A stretch of 64,000 nucleotides of DNA, from NCBI GenBank assembly GCA_037783415.1, contig JAZGTN010000089.1, forward strand, positions 2,418,001 to 2,482,000, given 5' to 3'. How positions within the stretch are numbered: the stretch's first letter is position 1; the number at the start of each line of letters is the position of its first letter. The notes beneath the pieces were generated by a model. It was given only the letters and a program-made list of their open reading frames with translations, did not search any database and was not told the origin of the DNA. This document shows, piece by piece, positions 43,401-49,400 of this stretch. The position numbers and the translations under genes are program-made. The DNA is from Leptasterias polaris. Lineage: Eukaryota; Echinodermata; Asteroidea; Forcipulatida; Asteriidae.

Positions 43401-46400
43401 TAAAAAAGTCACGTTCTCTCCCAATATTTATTCAACGTCTGAAAAAGCACATTTTCAATGCATACTCATGCTAATAACTAATCTGAGGGTGGAGGTGGTT
43501 AAAGACGTATTTAGTTATGGTTGTCTTCCTTATTTGCTGTAGTACATAGTAAGTTGTCTTGTGTCTTTGTCTGTCTTAGTCCTTTGTCCTGTCTTCGTTT
43601 GTCTGTCAATAGGTTCGGGTATAAAAGCAGCGCTTCACCCAAACCTAAATGTTGTCTTCCTCCTCCTGTATAGTAAGCCTTGATAACTTTATTCATCATA
43701 ATTTGTGTACATTGTAAGTAACACGAGATTATTTCTTTGATAATATGATGTAATAATGTTTTATAATTCGTTGTTCATTAATGATGACATTGAAAATAAA
43801 CGTATATGAATGTATATAAATAATGCACTGGACAGACGGTACAATTAAATTACAGATATTTATATGAAAGTTCAATTATTTTATTTCAGTTCACAAGAAC
43901 TGTGCAGTGTTCTCCCTTAACAGTGGTCTGCTGGTCAAACGCAATTTAAAAGGAACAGTCAAACACTTTACTGTAAGTGGTCCAGCTGGCTAGCTCAGTG
44001 TTGAAAAGCATCCCTATTAAATATGAAATATGGACCAGTGACAAAGCTGACTGACTAGTGAAATGACAAGGTGACTGGTCCTGCTGGCCAGTCACTTAAA
44101 ATATTAAGGGCAAATCCTGCTGTGGAGTCATTCAATTTTTTCGACTTTTCAATTTTTTGCCTTTTGAGTCATATAAAAATGTGACCAACCTACCTTGTGT
44201 TCCTGATGGCGTTCCATCAGTGCCTCTGCACCTGGTACATCCTTAGCCAGCTCATCAGCACTGATCAGTGCCTTCATGTCATGCACCCAGGTGATCAGGT
44301 CACGGTAGTCGGCAACAAACCGCTGAAGTTTGTTGGATTCCTCCAAGCGGATGCAACGCTCATCAGCCTGTGAGAGGAGGAGGGTATTGAAAACTTATAG
44401 CCCAAAACTAAAAGGTTGAGGAAATCATTTAAAAAAAGTCTTTGCAAGTGTATGATGGAGCACTGAAAAATACCACAAGCATTGAATTCTTGAGGAATAT
44501 CAGGTTACTATGGTCAGGGAGAATATCTGGGTCCAATTTCATAGAGCTGCTTAAGCACAACAATTAGCTAAGCACAACAAAAATATGCTTACCAGAATAA
44601 GGTTACCAGCCAAATTACTATGTCACACGTACAACCTGTGACTGGTATCCTGGTTAACTGCTAAGCAGAAAGTTACTAAACATAATTCTCTGCTTAAGCA
44701 CCTTTATGAAATTTGGCCCAGATTAGTTAACAAAATATTTAGAACACGGGTATTGAAAAGAACCCCAAAACACACCAGAAATAGAGAGAAATATTGAGAT
44801 AATATTTGAAATATCCGGTTTGTTAACTGACCTTGGTGCGTAGGTTCTGCCAGTTGTTGGCAATCTCGTCTCGTTTGGATTGGATCTCAGGGGCGTGGTC
44901 AGTGTGGATCTGCTCCAGGCGGTCTGCCTCTTGGCACAAACATGTTACCTGAAAATGGTTTAAAATTATTATGTGCATCAACAGTGACAACTTAACACAA
45001 ACAACAAACACTGCATCTCTTTTCATATATAAAGAAAGGATGAAGGAACAAATTTCGCCAGGATTCTAGATAACATTTTTAAGAACATACATACATACAT
45101 GTACATACATTTCCTTCTAAAATAAGGTTTTAAAATGTAAAAGAAGAATAATAAACCTGGGTTCTTATTAAGCACTTTATCACACCCTTAGGGGCATATC
45201 AAAGCACTTATTATTTGTTTTTAAACAGGATAAGTAGAGCCATGTTTTTGGTGTAATGGTGAACAAAGTGCTGTGGCGCATTCAGCAGCCACTGTCAGAA
45301 ACAGCGGGGCAAACCCCCTTCTCTACACAGTAATTGTGACCAAGCAAGTTAAGTGTCAAGTGTCAAGAGTGGGACTCCAACCCAAACTCTGCTGATCAAA
45401 AACACCATAGCTAGAGTCCAGTGCGCTTAACTGCTCAGCCACAACACGCCACTAATAACAAATTTCTTAATGCACAATAAGCACTTCAAAACTTCTCAAC
45501 TACGGGAAAGTTTTATTTTAGACGCTTACCTTCTCTTCCAAGGCATTAAGATCTCGCTCTATGCCATCATGCTTTCGCTGCAGGGCCTGCACGCTGGCCA
45601 AGTCCCGACCGTAGTCATCTGAAGACAAGATAGAATCTTTCTCACTGATCCAGCTGATGGTCTCATCAGCATCCCTGAGAAGAAAAAGATTTATGGTAAT
45701 ATAAAAAAAATCGCAACTGGAAGAGACAAATGAAAATAAGTAACATTTTGCCCTATAAAGCAAGTTAAGGGTTAGAAATCCCAAGAAAATCTTAGAGGAT
45801 GAAAACAAAACAAATCTGGCCCCTTTTAAAAATATACAAATTTTTTTTTAATCATAACTGCAAACAGCCAGTTACATGTAGGTACACATTGCACGTTTAA
45901 ACATGCCGTGTTGTCTCCTCTCGACCAATCAGAATGGATAAACTGTTCCAGGAATTTATGAATGCCAGATGAACTTCTTACCTGTTGAAGCGCTGTATCT
46001 CCATAGCTCCAAAGAGTTTCTCCTGTCTGATGATGGCGAGTCTCTTCAGATGATCCCATGCCTCATTCATCTCCTCCTGCTTGGAGCGGATGGTCTCATT
46101 TTCAGGATGCTCCTCAGAGAGGAGAGTGTTGGCCTCAGAGTTGACGTCAGACACGCGGTCCTCGTGCGCTGTCAGATCCTTCTGGAATTCGTCAAATTTC
46201 TTCTGGAGGACTTCAACGTGTTCCAAGTCCAGACCGGTTTCCACAGAGGAGGCAAACGTTTCCTGTAAGAAAAATTAGATGTTGATTAAGATTTATAATA
46301 CAGACATTTGGAGAAATCATGCCGAGGCCTTCATCCTCCAGTGGATTGACAATGGCTAAGAAATCAAAATCAAAATCAAGATTTATAACAATGTACACTT

Positions 46401-49400
46401 AAAATGTTGGTTCTTTTATTTAAAGGCACTGAACACGTTTGGTAATTGTCAAAGACCAGTATTCTCACTTGGTGTATCCCAACATATGCATAAAATAACA
46501 AGCCTGTGAAAATTTGGGCTCAATTGGTCATTGAAGTTGCAAGAAAATGATGAAAGAAAAAACACCCTTTAAAGAAAGATATGAAACTGCTGAAATGGAT
46601 ATTGGAAATAAATTAACTTATGGCAGCACAGAAAGTCCTTTTACTGACCTTGTCTCTGATCCAGAACATGACTTCTTCCCATTCTCTAAGGAAGTGGACA
46701 AGTTTCTGGGCCTGAAGAAGTTTTATGCCCTTCTCACGGAGTTTGGACAGTAGCAGGTCCCATAGGCGATGAAGCTCAATCAGTCGTGCCTATCAATGAA
46801 AAACATATAATAATTTTAAGTATTCCCATTGTCACTCTAGTTGAAATTATGGCACCATATTCAGAGCTGCTAAGCACCCAAGTTTGCCAAACTTTGAAAA
46901 GTTGCCTTTCCCCAGATTTTTGACTGTAATTTAAAACTTGTATGTAAATTTTCTGATGTTAACTGGAAAACTAATGCTTGTATTTTAAACATGAAAATAA
47001 GTTTTAAATTAGATTGATCTAATTTGAGTGTGTTTTTAAACTTGTATGGGTAAGTTTGTGGTGTTCCTTGGAAAACCAATCTTTGTGTTGTAAACATGAC
47101 AAGAAGTTATACATTAGGTTGATCTATAAGGTCTGCTTACTGGCCAAACACAATGCAATGCATTGTTTGTGACTAGTTTCCATGAAAGATTGCTCTTCTT
47201 ATAACATGCATGATATGTGGTCCTTTGGAAAAAAGTAGGAAAATTGTTTTGAGCACAAGAGCTAGCCTACTCAATATGTTGTAGAGTTTAAAAGACCTCT
47301 CACGCTACTTAATCACAGTTTTTCTGATTTGTCCACGGCCCCCAAAGTTGAAATAAGACTAAAGTAAGAAGAATAGCATGCATGTTATAAGTAGCCTACT
47401 GACATTTGTTTACGGTAAATCACAAAAATTGCTGAGTAAAAATTGCCTCTGAAAACTTGTATACCATAAACATACAAGGTCAAGTTTAACTCCATTCGAT
47501 GAAGAAAAAAATCCAAGCATCAAAGCTTTTGATTGATATTACTCACCTCGATGACATCAGAGGCAAAGTGTGTTTCTTGGATCATGGCGTTACCACAGTC
47601 GTCCAGCTGCTCAATGGCATTACTGTGGGCGATCACTTCAGCCTCGAAAGCCTGGTGCTTCTGGAGCTTGCCCTAAACAACAAGAGATCAATCATATCCT
47701 TTAAGATTAAGAGTACATGTAGATGACAGAAACACAGTAAAAACATGTACCTGTAAAAATTCATGCTTCTTTGTACAAAAGGTTCAGTGGAACCCCTATT
47801 TTTTTGTTTCAGATAAAATTGTGCAATAGACACAATAGAATACATCCATGGTGTTAAATATGACTAGTTATACAATGTACAAATCCAGTCTTTCAAGGGA
47901 ACTCAAATTTGGGAGCACCAATCACGATCGTCTATCAAAATTAATGTAGTGACTATCCAACTACAAAATATGATCTAAAAGTATAGTGCACTACGGGTAG
48001 ATATTGATATTTGTCGAGCTTCAATTTGACATTGGGTAGTCCTTCAATTAATGAGTTAAGTAGTTTGAAATAAATGTACAAAGAAATTACTCAAAAATTT
48101 ATCAGACACAAATTTTGTTACAAATTTCCTGCCTCAAACCAGAGCTCAAACACAATGATTTGAAAGATTGTTAACAATGCATTGTACATGTACTGTACAA
48201 ACCTATGTACACTTATCAGACAAAACAATATGTAATATAGGAGTTGGTATGCAAATAGTGGTGAGATATTGGTGAACAGTACACTCTTAGACCAATGAGT
48301 TGTGTAAATGTATAACTACATTTTGAAAGTGACTTAAAAACATCTACTCCGTGGGATGAACTTTATTCTGTAAAGTCAACTCTCATTTTCACTGTTAATC
48401 TAAGATGACCTCAATATTTATAAGAATCTGGACAAGAAGTTTTTTTATATTCTAAGGTTAAAGCTGCTAACAGTATAAAGATGACACATTGATGTATGGT
48501 AGCTATTGTACAGCAGCTAACGAAAAATAAACAAAACAGCATCGTATAAAATTAAAGTACAGTACTTTATAAAACTAGAATCACAAACCATTGAAGTCTG
48601 TCACTGAAAAAGCTAATGGACAAAATAAATTCAAGAGTGGCATCGTCAGAAATTTGTCTGCATCTTGAGAAAGTGCAAGCATGGAGGACAGGTGCTAGAC
48701 AGTCCAAGTGATAGATCAAACTGTATGCAATCTGTCAATCATACACATGTGTACTTATGATGTATGAACAACATCGTAGTCTACTTGTATGCAGAAATTT
48801 GTACAAAACGTAAAAAGAGGAGGTCCATTCAACAACAAAAAGTGTTAGGGAACATTTTCAAGTGTGCTTTTTTTTTTATAGAAGTTGACAAGAATATGTA
48901 AAATCAAGGAAATCATGCAGAAATCATCAGGTCAATATAAAGGGTTTCCTCATGCTTTAAGGGCATGGGTTTTATTAGTTCAAAGGTACATACATGTATA
49001 AAAATAATTTCTTTCGGAGAGGGGGGGATTCTGTATTAAACATGCATGTACATGAATCTATTTTTAATATCTTGCTCCTTTTCAATAACAGATCACTCTC
49101 ATTCTTCTGAAAGTTATTTTTATTTATTCATTAATTGATTAACTAATTTAATTAGTTTCATTGTTATTGGTAACACTATCAGTTCCTTTAAGTTTCAAAG
49201 AGAGGATAGCAGGCTTGGTTGGAATTTATTGCATTCAAAATACAGTAAACAAGAGTAAAGAAGAATTACAGTGCAGAAAGTTTAACGTGAATAGCTGATC
49301 AAACTCACTAAATAAATCAAACAAAAATTCATGCAAAAGAAAGTAGTGACAATTTGGTAAAGACAAAGCGAAGCAGACAATGTAAAACTAACAGTGATAC

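Noticed and set aside
43540..43720. Possible solo LTR with a TATAAAA motif
   Set aside because: GGTATAAAAGCAGCGC looks promoter-like, but I could not find matching TG...CA ends or a target-site duplication.
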